A stretch of DNA of 7,373 bases from Bacillota bacterium (GTDB lineage Bacteria; Bacillota; Clostridia; Acetivibrionales; Acetivibrionaceae), in the NCBI GenBank assembly GCA_023398495.1, contig JAEWSG010000098.1, positions 1 to 7,373 on the forward strand, given 5' to 3'. The notes beneath the pieces were generated by a model that saw only the letters and a list, made by a program, of their open reading frames with translations, searched no databases and was not told the DNA's origin. Each line of letters starts with the position of its first letter. The first letter of the stretch is position 1. The translations under genes and the position numbers were made by a program. Below, piece after piece: positions 1 through 5,879 of the stretch.

Positions 1-123
1 TTTGCCTAATCCTTTCTTCAGATTCCAGTTCACACTGGACACCCTTGGCTTCGGCTGTATCCTTCCCACTGTCGGGTGGATTGGGGACTTTCACCCGTTA
101 GAACGTGTGCTCACTGGGCACAC
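1..123 (-). mobile_element. 5' end of a class IIC-like group II intron (partial, continues past left edge)
   Basis: Read on the minus strand, the segment begins at 123 with GTGTGCCCAG, which fits the GUGYG 5' boundary of group II introns. It continues with GGGTGAAAGTCCC (96 to 84), AAGGGTGTCC (46 to 37) and GGAATCTGAAG (26 to 16). From memory, these blocks occur in the same order in domain I of the Oceanobacillus iheyensis class IIC intron. The intron would be a self-splicing ribozyme and retroelement, usually encoding a reverse transcriptase/maturase in domain IV. That ORF and the 3' end lie outside the window. The position 7 nt beyond a terminator hairpin (131-165) is the established target preference of class IIC introns and supports the call independently. 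What cannot be seen is whether the element is full length or mobile. Confidence 0.85.
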
Positions 124-130
124 CAAAATT

Positions 131-165
131 AAAGGTCTGATTCCTAAAATATGAATCAAACCTTT
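131..165 (-). terminator. Rho-independent terminator of the SPFH gene, also the intron target
   Basis: On the minus strand, AAAGGTTTGATTC (165 to 153) pairs with GAATCAGACCTTT (143 to 131) over 13 bp around a 9-nt loop, followed by AATTTT. The single irregular pair is a U-G wobble in the minus-strand RNA but a C-A mismatch in the plus-strand RNA, so the hairpin is stronger as a minus-strand terminator. It starts 19 nt past the stop codon of the SPFH gene. The group II intron begins right after its T-tract. Confidence 0.85.
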
Positions 166-184
166 ATACACTAACTTTTTTAAT

Positions 185-1318
185 TTACACTTTATTACCA
201 CAATCAGGACAAAATTTAGTTCCTGGTGACAACTTAGTTCCACACTTGCTACAAGCAAGTTCCTGAGATGCACCACATTCAGGGCAAAACTTCGTACCCG
301 GAGCAATTTGACCGTTACACTTTACGCAAAGTACTTTCTGCTGTGCTGTGCTCTGTCCACAATTAGGGCAAAATTTTACTCCCTGCTGAACTGGCGTATT
401 GCAATTAGGGCATGGAGAAGTTTGCTGATTCTGTACAGGCTGCTGGCCTTGCTGGTTGTTGCTGAACATTTGACCCATCATGTTGCCAATTGCTGCCCCT
501 GCTCCCATTCCTGCTCCCATTCCTGCAAAAGAGCCATTACCCTGATTTTCAGCTGCTGAATTTATAGCATCAAGTGCACGTATCTTCGAATAAGTATCCA
601 TACCGCCCATAAGACCAATTTTCGATCCCTGCATGTAAGCCTCACGAAGCTCTTCGGGAAGCGAAAGATCCTCAATTGTAAGGTCAACTATTTCAAGTCC
701 GAACTGTTCAAACTTTTCCATGACATTTTCTTTAACCTTCTGGCTGAACTCAATGAGCTGAGTTTGAAGTTCAAAGAACGAAAGCTTTGCTTCCGCTATT
801 GTATCCTTCAAATATTGTACCAGATATGTTCTGAAGGTATTTGTAATATCCTCCGTCTTGTAGCTTGCACGTGTGCCAAATAATTCACGCATAAACTTTG
901 TGGGATCAACCACCCTGAATGAATACAGCCCTCTGGCTCTGATTTCCACCTGCCCGAATTTGGGGTCAGGTATTGGAACCGGGTTTTGTGTTCCCCATTT
1001 TTGATCTATAAACTGTTTGGTGTTTACAAAATACACCTCTGCTTTAAAAGGTGAATTAAAGCCGTATTTCCAAGATTTCAATTTTGTAAGCACAGGCATG
1101 TTTTCTGTGGCCAACTCATAAAGTCCAGGGTAAAAAACGTCTGCAAGAATACCTTCATTTACAAATACAGCAGCCTGTGACTCCCTTACGGTCAACATAG
1201 CTCCCATTTTTATTTCTTTATTGGCTACCGGAAACCTGTACACTATAGTGTCAGAACTCGAGTCTGTCCATTCTATTACTTCAATCAGCTGCCCCTTGAT
1301 AAAATCCATTATTCCCAT
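185..1318 (-). CDS. SPFH-domain protein with three C-terminal zinc ribbons (YdjI-like)
   Basis: The 377-residue protein has an SPFH (stomatin/prohibitin/flotillin/HflKC) region over about residues 38-235, including a helical stretch near 175-215. It belongs to the group once annotated as virion core protein-like, with Bacillus subtilis YdjI as the best known relative. Residues 258-302 are a Gly/Met/Gln-rich flexible linker. Three rubredoxin-like zinc ribbons follow, each CxxC-x10-CxxC: Cys303/306/317/320, Cys331/334/345/348 and Cys356/359/370/373. No hydrophobic membrane segment is visible, so membrane association would be peripheral or through partners. YdjI is linked to recruitment of PspA to the membrane; a similar envelope-stress scaffold role here is inference. 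The first ATG is chosen because AGAGGGG lies 9 nt upstream. The gene has its own promoter (1428-1456) and terminator (131-165), so it is probably monocistronic. Confidence 0.85.
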   Translation of the reverse strand: MGIMDFIKGQLIEVIEWTDSSSDTIVYRFPVANKEIKMGAMLTVRESQAAVFVNEGILADVFYPGLYELATENMPVLTKLKSWKYGFNSPFKAEVYFVNTKQFIDQKWGTQNPVPIPDPKFGQVEIRARGLYSFRVVDPTKFMRELFGTRASYKTEDITNTFRTYLVQYLKDTIAEAKLSFFELQTQLIEFSQKVKENVMEKFEQFGLEIVDLTIEDLSLPEELREAYMQGSKIGLMGGMDTYSKIRALDAINSAAENQGNGSFAGMGAGMGAGAAIGNMMGQMFSNNQQGQQPVQNQQTSPCPNCNTPVQQGVKFCPNCGQSTAQQKVLCVKCNGQIAPGTKFCPECGASQELACSKCGTKLSPGTKFCPDCGNKV

Positions 1319-1427
1319 TCTAAAACACCCCTCTTTTCTAATATTAAACTACCTATTATTAAAGCCCCAAAAGCACTTCGACTATCAATCTCAGTTTATA
1401 TAGTTTATTTATAGACTAACATATTTT

Positions 1428-1456
1428 ATTATAATTTAAAACATTTTTTATTTCAA
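1428..1456 (-). promoter_or_regulatory. Sigma-A-type promoter of the SPFH gene
   Basis: The minus strand carries TTGAAA (1456 to 1451), a 17-nt spacer, and a perfect TATAAT (1433 to 1428). Transcription would start near 1421 and give a leader of about 100 nt before the ATG at 1318. It is the best match to a housekeeping promoter in the window, and it shows that the SPFH gene need not depend on the chemoreceptor gene upstream. Confidence 0.75.
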
Positions 1457-1481
1457 CCTGCCTCATACGGACAAAACGGGC

Positions 1482-1523
1482 AAACTCCTCAACCCATTTT
1501 ATTGGCTGTTGGAGTTTCTCCAA
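1482..1523 (-). terminator. Candidate terminator hairpins after the chemoreceptor gene
   Basis: Two mutually exclusive hairpins share the same arm. The larger pairs AAACTCC with GGAGTTT (arms 1482-1488 and 1511-1517), extended by interrupted pairing inside. The smaller pairs TTGGAG with CTCCAA (1509-1514 and 1518-1523) around a 3-nt loop. Position between the chemoreceptor stop and the SPFH promoter suits a terminator. However, the T-tract after the larger hairpin is interrupted (TTTGCCCGTTTTG), so efficiency is uncertain. Confidence 0.4.
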
Positions 1524-1564
1524 ATTTTAAAAAGTTTTAGAAAAAATTCAGCAGAAAAGTCCCC

Positions 1565-3925
1565 TTATACTTTGAATTGATGCATTGCATTTTTAATGCC
1601 CTCTGATGCTGTATCCAGCTTTCTTGTCAAGTTTTCCATCTCACCGATTACCTTGAGATGTTCTTCAAGATTCTTGTCAAGATTTCCACCTGTTGCACAA
1701 GCATAACTTGCAGATTTATTGATATCATCCACCACTTTTACAAGCTGATCGGTTGTATCGGTCTGCCTGTATGCTTCTTCTGCTGTTGCCTTGATTGAAT
1801 CAACTACATATCTTATGGTCTCTATAACTTCAGCGATACTTGTCTTTACATTACTTATTTTTTCCACTCCTTCTTCAACTCCAATAAGTCCGTTACCCAT
1901 AAAGTCCACAGATACCTGTATTCTTCCTTGAATTTCCTTGATAAGTTTCTTGATTTCCCCGGCAGCATTGTTGCTTCGTTCTGCCAACTTCCGGATTTCT
2001 TCAGCCAATACAGCAAAACCTTTTCCCTGCTGACCCGATCTAGCCGCCTCGATAGCAGCATTTAGGGCTAAGAGATTTGTTCTTGAAGCTATCTCTGTTA
2101 TAGTGTTTGTTACTTCTCCAATCTTGCCAGATGATTCTTCAAGCTGCGAAATTGAACCTGCAATATTCTGAACAGTATCCGTAACCTTTTTTATAACTTC
2201 TTCCGCCTCTTCAACCGCTTTACCTCCGGAGGAAGCAACCTCTATCGCCTTCCTTCCGTCATCAAGTACTTTCGAAGTAGCCTCCGACATATTTTTAGCA
2301 CCCTGTGCTATGCCACTGATCTCAGGAAGTCTTGAACCCGTGCCGGAAACACCGTTCTTCATATGTTCAAAAACGTTCTTAAATCCTGCTGAAATCTTAC
2401 CGGCGTTATCTTTACTCTTATTGAATATATCTGAAAAAACAAACTTAAAAGAGTTTATTTCTTCAGTAGTACTGCTCATTTCATTGTATAAACGCTGCCG
2501 GCTGTCTAAGAACCTGTTCATCTTTTCTCCAAGCTGGCCTATTTCATCTTTCCCACCAACTTCTGCCCTTGCTGACAATTCTCCACTTTCAGCCTTTCCA
2601 AGTAAGTTTATCATATTCCTTATGGGATTAATCACCTTGTTGGAAAACAGGAAAACCACCAACATTCCCAGACCAACCGAAAGTAAAGTTACTGCAAGAA
2701 GGATAATGATAATCCAGTTTTTTATGCTATTCGAAGCATTAATGTCACCTTGAAGATAATTCTTGAAGGAAGCCTCCAATGCTTCGGCTACAACGTTGCA
2801 ACTCTCAATTAGCTCCAGAGATTTCTGATAATCAGACATAAGCTCTTTTCCATTAATTCTTTTTATCTCCGCTTTGAGTTTATCTATATTGCTGTCCAAT
2901 TCCTGATTTAAGACCTTAACACTGTTAATTAATTGCTTGTCCTCTCCTAATGCACTGGCAAATATTTTACTGACGAGATTGTCGATTTCTTTTGAAAAAC
3001 TCTCATATTGACTTGTATCTTCTTTTAAGAGAGCAGCCGTTTCGTTAAATAAACTTCGCTTTTGCATGGTGAAAGAAATAATACGATTTACAGCATTTAA
3101 TATTTCAAGGTCTGATTCCACTTTTCCGGTACCAAGACCAAGTATTGAATCATTTAACTGCTTAGAATTCTTTCCTGTCAAAGTAACCTTATTCCGTATA
3201 TTGACAATATCTGCTCTTAAGATTCCTATCTTTTTATTCAGTGAATCAATCTTCCCCTGGTTAAACGCATCAGTATCAAGCCCTTGAAGTGTCTTCACCT
3301 CAGCTTCAAAGCCAGCAAGCTTATCCGACAAATCATTAATCTGCGATTTACCTGCATCTGAAAGTTTACTCACTGTACCAATTTTTATATTAATCAGATT
3401 TATCTCCTGTTGTAAACGGTTTAAAACATTATTCCGCAATGCCGTCTCTGCTTTGATAAGCTCATCACATTTTTGAGACACTGTACTAAGAATTTTTCCC
3501 ATTTCTCCTTTGTTGTCTTCTTCAATATGATGCAGAATTTTATCATTATAGAGACTTTTATATTCTCCATTTACCTTTTGGAGTATATCAAGTTGTTTTA
3601 CATCCTCTTCACTCAATCTGCTTTTTCCGTCACTGTTCATAGCTTTAAGACTTTCTATGCTCTTATCTGCTTGGCCGTTAATTTCTGTAAATTTTTCTCT
3701 TGAAGATGTATCACGGCTCATTATGCTGTTTGAAATCAGCTCTTGCTCCTGTATTAGTAAGCTTCTTATTTTACTCAGGCCATCACTAAGATCATGCCTG
3801 TTATTTATACTGTTGACCTTTGAAATGACTAAATTATACCCCCAGAAGGATATTCCGAAAGAGACTACTGAAACTGCTATTATGCTTACAAGTACCAATA
3901 ACAACTTATTTCCTAAGTTTTTCAT
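1565..3925 (-). CDS. Methyl-accepting chemotaxis protein with long helical sensor region
   Basis: This transmembrane chemoreceptor would signal through CheW/CheA. Numbering is from the ATG at 3925 (786 residues). TM1 spans about 6-28. An extracytoplasmic region of about 375 residues, rich in predicted helix and heptads, lies between 36 and 402. TM2 is about 404-428, HAMP about 429-483, and the cytoplasmic signalling domain runs to the end. The hairpin tip is canonical, with RTNLLALNAAIEAARSG followed by GKGFAVLAEEIRKLAERS (about 615-651). No C-terminal CheR-docking pentapeptide is seen; the protein ends in HQFKV. The sensor region does not match a Cache or PAS pattern I can recognise, so the ligand is unknown. 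An in-frame GTG at 3940 and ATG at 3934 exist, but GTGAGG at 3940-3935 is best read as the ribosome binding site for ATG 3925. A repeat-associated promoter (3965-3993) lies just upstream. Confidence 0.93.
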   Translation of the reverse strand: MKNLGNKLLLVLVSIIAVSVVSFGISFWGYNLVISKVNSINNRHDLSDGLSKIRSLLIQEQELISNSIMSRDTSSREKFTEINGQADKSIESLKAMNSDGKSRLSEEDVKQLDILQKVNGEYKSLYNDKILHHIEEDNKGEMGKILSTVSQKCDELIKAETALRNNVLNRLQQEINLINIKIGTVSKLSDAGKSQINDLSDKLAGFEAEVKTLQGLDTDAFNQGKIDSLNKKIGILRADIVNIRNKVTLTGKNSKQLNDSILGLGTGKVESDLEILNAVNRIISFTMQKRSLFNETAALLKEDTSQYESFSKEIDNLVSKIFASALGEDKQLINSVKVLNQELDSNIDKLKAEIKRINGKELMSDYQKSLELIESCNVVAEALEASFKNYLQGDINASNSIKNWIIIILLAVTLLSVGLGMLVVFLFSNKVINPIRNMINLLGKAESGELSARAEVGGKDEIGQLGEKMNRFLDSRQRLYNEMSSTTEEINSFKFVFSDIFNKSKDNAGKISAGFKNVFEHMKNGVSGTGSRLPEISGIAQGAKNMSEATSKVLDDGRKAIEVASSGGKAVEEAEEVIKKVTDTVQNIAGSISQLEESSGKIGEVTNTITEIASRTNLLALNAAIEAARSGQQGKGFAVLAEEIRKLAERSNNAAGEIKKLIKEIQGRIQVSVDFMGNGLIGVEEGVEKISNVKTSIAEVIETIRYVVDSIKATAEEAYRQTDTTDQLVKVVDDINKSASYACATGGNLDKNLEEHLKVIGEMENLTRKLDTASEGIKNAMHQFKV

Positions 3926-3934
3926 CGGTTTCAT

Positions 3935-3940
3935 CCTCAC
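3935..3940 (-). promoter_or_regulatory. Ribosome binding site deciding the chemoreceptor start
   Basis: GTGAGG on the minus strand ends 9 nt before ATG 3925. The GTG of this same site could be read as a longer start, but nothing resembling a ribosome binding site stands at suitable distance upstream of 3940. The 3925 start gives MKNLGNKLLLVLV, a normal short cytoplasmic tail before TM1. Confidence 0.65.
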
Positions 3941-3960
3941 TTAAGATTAGTGTATATCCT

Positions 3961-4030
3961 CATTCTTATATTTTGAAAACACTATCAAATCAAGTTTTTT
4001 CGTTATCCGGTGTAATAAATTATATTTAGT
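3961..4030 (-). repeat. Repeat copy A (incomplete) of the GGATAACG family
   Basis: Read on the minus strand it begins ACTAAATATAAT (4030) and continues TTTATTACACC, then GGATAACGAAAAAAC (4008 to 3994), TTGATT, a 17-nt spacer and TATAAGAATG (3970 to 3961). Order and spacing match copies B and C: the distance from ACTA to GGATAACG is 22 bp here and 23 bp there. The inverted CGTTATCC that closes the other two copies is missing; at the expected distance lie the leader and start of the chemoreceptor gene. Homology to copy C is strongest from GGATAACG to TATAAGAAT. Confidence 0.75.
3965..3993 (-). promoter_or_regulatory. Candidate promoter of the chemoreceptor gene inside repeat copy A
   Basis: TTGATT (3993 to 3988), 17 nt, TATAAG (3970 to 3965). 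A start near 3958 would give a leader of about 33 nt containing the GTGAGG ribosome binding site, which is a sensible architecture. A second, weaker candidate, TTGTCC-16-TATAAT, lies upstream at 4046 to 4019. Confidence 0.6.
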
Positions 4031-4041
4031 CGTACCTTAAG

Positions 4042-4054
4042 GACAAAATTTGTC
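4042..4054. promoter_or_regulatory. Small perfect palindrome GACAAA-A-TTTGTC
   Basis: Six-bp arms surround a single central base. It lies upstream of repeat copy A in the divergent region and overlaps the weaker chemoreceptor promoter candidate (4019-4046). This is a plausible dimeric regulator site, but I cannot name the regulator, and AT-rich DNA yields such palindromes by chance. Confidence 0.25.
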
Positions 4055-4124
4055 AATAATATATAATAAGTCTTATTAATAATCGGTTATAATTAACAAA
4101 AATTTAACTGTATTTTAAGTATAC

Positions 4125-4153
4125 TTTTATTTTTTTTAAGTCAATGATATAAT
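4125..4153 (+). promoter_or_regulatory. Weak candidate promoter for the M23-bactofilin pair
   Basis: A perfect TATAAT at 4148-4153 is preceded at 17 nt by TTTTAT (4125-4130), a poor -35. A transcript from here would carry repeat copy B, read in reverse, as its leader before the M23 start. No better plus-strand promoter was found in the divergent region. Confidence 0.25.
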
Positions 4154-4170
4154 TAATTTCGAATGTAAAG

Positions 4171-4263
4171 GGATAACGAAGAATTCTCTTCCTATTTTTA
4201 TACTATGAGAATGGAATTTAATCAAATTTTTTCGTTATCCAAAGTTAGAACTTGATTTATAGT
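4171..4263 (-). repeat. Repeat copy B (93 bp) with inverted GGATAACGAA ends
   Basis: Minus-strand order: ACTATAAATC (from 4263), AAGTTCTAACTTT, GGATAACGAAAAAATTTG (from 4240), TTGATT (4225 to 4220), 17-nt spacer, TATAAA (4202 to 4197), AATAGGAA, and finally TTCGTTATCC ending at 4171. The 70-bp core 4171-4240 is bounded by a 10-bp perfect inverted repeat, GGATAACGAA, with AAAG on both outer sides. A further pair, ATTCTC (4183-4188) and GAGAAT (4207-4212), lies inside, so the core could fold into one long hairpin. It is oriented away from the M23 gene and toward the chemoreceptor gene. Confidence 0.8.
4197..4225 (-). promoter_or_regulatory. Promoter-like core inside repeat copy B
   Basis: TTGATT (4225 to 4220), 17 nt, TATAAA (4202 to 4197). 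The geometry is the same as in copies A and C although the spacer sequence differs. If active it would read leftward toward the chemoreceptor gene, acting as a second, distal promoter about 270 nt from its ATG. Confidence 0.4.
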
Positions 4264-4282
4264 TCTACTTAATAATGGAAAA

Positions 4283-4287
4283 GGCGG
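4283..4287 (+). promoter_or_regulatory. Ribosome binding site deciding the M23 start
   Basis: GGCGG inside AAGGCGGT differs from the AAGGAGGT consensus by one base. It ends 5 nt before ATG 4293 and 11 nt before ATG 4299. The in-frame ATG at 4275 lies upstream of this site and has no ribosome binding site of its own. Confidence 0.6.
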
Positions 4288-4292
4288 TAAAT

Positions 4293-5216
4293 ATGAGAAT
4301 GTCAAGTAAAACAAAACATAGCAAGTATTTATCAATTATACTGGTACCTCATTCGACCAATAAAATTAAAACTATTAAAATCTCTTCAATACGATATAAA
4401 CTCTGCATTTTATCTACAATAGCTATGACAACTGTAATCTGCTTTGGATTATATTTCGGATTTTTAGTTTACGACAATAACAGGTTAAAAAATGAAATTG
4501 TGCAGGTACATAGCATCAACCAAAAACAAGCCGAAATGTTAGTTGAAAAAGATGAGAAGATTTCAGCCATGATTGAAAAACAGGATGAGTATACAAAAAC
4601 CATATCGGAATTCAGCAATAAGTATAAACAAATGACCGAAAATTACGTTGATGACAATATGAATAGCATAACCGCAAGCAGGGGAGCTAGTAGCCGGTCT
4701 TTCATAAATGACGTAAGCGAACTCAAAGGCATCTTGAAGAATCTCCAGCAAATCAACGATTCAGACGATACTATTGTCAACGACTTATCTGAAACAGAAA
4801 CCAAACTGCAAACATACATAGATACTATTCCAACTCTATGGCCAACAAGCGGAAGAATCAGTTCTTACTTTGGAACAAGGTCAGACCCCTTCAACTTCAC
4901 AGAAAAAAAACATGAAGGAATTGACATAGCAGCTGCAAAAGGTACCAGTATAAAAGCAGCTGCAGATGGTACAGTTACATATTCGGATACAAATGGCAAT
5001 TATGGAGAATGTGTAATTATCAATCACGGCAACGGTATTTCAACTTTGTATGGACATGCTTCCAAGCTTCTTGTAAAAGTTGGTCAGAAGGTAAAAAAGG
5101 GTGACCTAATTGCCAAAGTGGGCAACACCGGCAGAAGTACAGGACCTCACCTTCATTTTGAAGTGAGGGTTAATGGCACTCAGGTCAACCCCCTGGACTA
5201 TCTTGACAAGAAATAA
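4293..5216 (+). CDS. Membrane-anchored M23 peptidoglycan endopeptidase, bactofilin-linked type
   Basis: The protein is 307 residues from ATG 4293. It has a basic cytoplasmic tail (1-34) containing a LSIILVPHS motif, one membrane helix (about 37-58), a coiled coil (about 60-115), a linker, and a C-terminal M23/LytM domain (about 182-300). Zinc ligands and catalytic residues are intact: His207 and Asp211 in HEGID, His255 in YGHAS, and His286/His288 in PHLHFE. It should therefore be an active zinc endopeptidase cutting peptide cross-links outside the membrane. The neighbouring bactofilin gene starts 134 bp downstream on the same strand with no strong terminator between, suggesting co-transcription. 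Such pairs are known from Helicobacter (Csd1/CcmA) and Alphaproteobacteria (LmdC/BacA), where the bactofilin positions the hydrolase. The tail motif may be the docking segment; that is inference. ATG 4299 is a possible alternative start. Confidence 0.9.
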   Translation: MRMSSKTKHSKYLSIILVPHSTNKIKTIKISSIRYKLCILSTIAMTTVICFGLYFGFLVYDNNRLKNEIVQVHSINQKQAEMLVEKDEKISAMIEKQDEYTKTISEFSNKYKQMTENYVDDNMNSITASRGASSRSFINDVSELKGILKNLQQINDSDDTIVNDLSETETKLQTYIDTIPTLWPTSGRISSYFGTRSDPFNFTEKKHEGIDIAAAKGTSIKAAADGTVTYSDTNGNYGECVIINHGNGISTLYGHASKLLVKVGQKVKKGDLIAKVGNTGRSTGPHLHFEVRVNGTQVNPLDYLDKK

Positions 5217-5350
5217 TTCTCAATAATTATATATATAAATCAAGGAAATTGAAATGCTATGCAAAATCTTTACCGCGTTCAATATAGGTGCCATGTATCA
5301 ACAGGAATAAATGAAAGTCAAAATATTGAAAGTCTAAGGAGTGATAAATT

Positions 5351-5776
5351 ATGTTCAGCAAAGGCAATTCCGGAGCCTCAGGCTCTTTTGATACAATTGT
5401 CGGAATCAATTCCATATTTGAAGGTAATATTCAAACCGAAGGAACAATCCGGATTGATGGCAGGATAATTGGTGATCTAAGGATTAATGGAGATGTTTAT
5501 GTAGGAAAAGACGCATCAATATCAGGAAATATTTACGCAAACAATGTTTATATTTCCGGTAAAGTAGAAGGAAACATTGAAGCTAAAGGTGTTCTGAAAG
5601 TACATGCTTCGGCAAAATTATGTGGAGATATTGCAGTCCATAGCCTTGTAACAGAAGAGGGCAGTTTGTTTGAGGGCAAATGTAAAATGTTAGCAGTTGC
5701 TCCTGTGGAAGAAGTGTCAACTGCAAACAATTCCAAAAAATCAAAAAACAGTGGTAAATCGTCTATTGCAGAATAG
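5351..5776 (+). CDS. Bactofilin (polymer-forming cytoskeletal protein)
   Basis: This 141-residue protein consists mainly of a bactofilin (DUF583) right-handed beta-helix, about residues 12-110. It shows the regular short repeats with alternating hydrophobic and Gly/Asp-Gly turns (EGNIQTEGTIRIDGRIIGD, NGDVYVG, SGNIYANN, SGKVEGNIEAKG). A polar, Lys/Ser-rich tail of about 25 residues follows, as is usual. Bactofilins polymerise without nucleotides into membrane-associated filaments that localise wall enzymes. No membrane helix is present. The start is supported by AAGGAG (5336-5341) 9 nt upstream of the ATG. Its partner is most likely the M23 enzyme encoded just upstream. The gene is convergent with yunB; the intergenic space is only 93 bp. 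Confidence 0.92.
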   Translation: MFSKGNSGASGSFDTIVGINSIFEGNIQTEGTIRIDGRIIGDLRINGDVYVGKDASISGNIYANNVYISGKVEGNIEAKGVLKVHASAKLCGDIAVHSLVTEEGSLFEGKCKMLAVAPVEEVSTANNSKKSKNSGKSSIAE

Positions 5777-5839
5777 TTGATCATTTTTAGTTGATTTAAT
5801 CGTCACTTTTACCATCTCAAAGAGTTGTACTCAGAATAA

Positions 5840-5879
5840 TGGCAGTTATAAGCCTTTTAGGCATTACTATTAATTGCCA
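5840..5879. terminator. Imperfect hairpin between bactofilin and yunB
   Basis: TGGCA (5840-5844) and TGCCA (5875-5879) form the outer arms, with GCC/GGC near the loop (5852-5854 and 5860-5862) and irregular pairing between. It overlaps the yunB stop codon. Neither strand has a good T-tract after it, so a role as bidirectional terminator for the convergent genes is only possible, not shown. Confidence 0.25.

Noticed and set aside
91..306. 71-residue frame over the intron start and the SPFH 3' end
   Set aside because: It overlaps the intron boundary, the terminator and the zinc-ribbon coding region in another frame, with no ribosome binding site or family resemblance.
2310..2753. 147-residue plus-strand frame inside the chemoreceptor gene
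   Set aside because: It is antisense to the well-supported HAMP and signalling region. Its composition is that of a shadow frame and it has no ribosome binding site.
4008..4030. Sigma-D (flagellar/chemotaxis) promoter formed by TAAA and GGATAACG in front of the chemoreceptor gene
   Set aside because: The match to GCCGATAA is partial and the TAAA spacing differs between the three repeat copies (about 15, 16 and 17 nt). The TTGAYT/TATAAR pair with a constant 17-nt spacer explains the copies better.
4171..4240. Known riboswitch (c-di-AMP ydaO type, often before wall hydrolases) ahead of the M23 gene
   Set aside because: I could not find the conserved motifs of that riboswitch. The palindromic repeat has a different organisation and also occurs before yunB and the chemoreceptor gene.
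5259..5468. 69-residue plus-strand frame overlapping the bactofilin start
   Set aside because: It runs out of frame through the bactofilin beta-helix and shows no recognisable protein pattern. The bactofilin start has its own good ribosome binding site.
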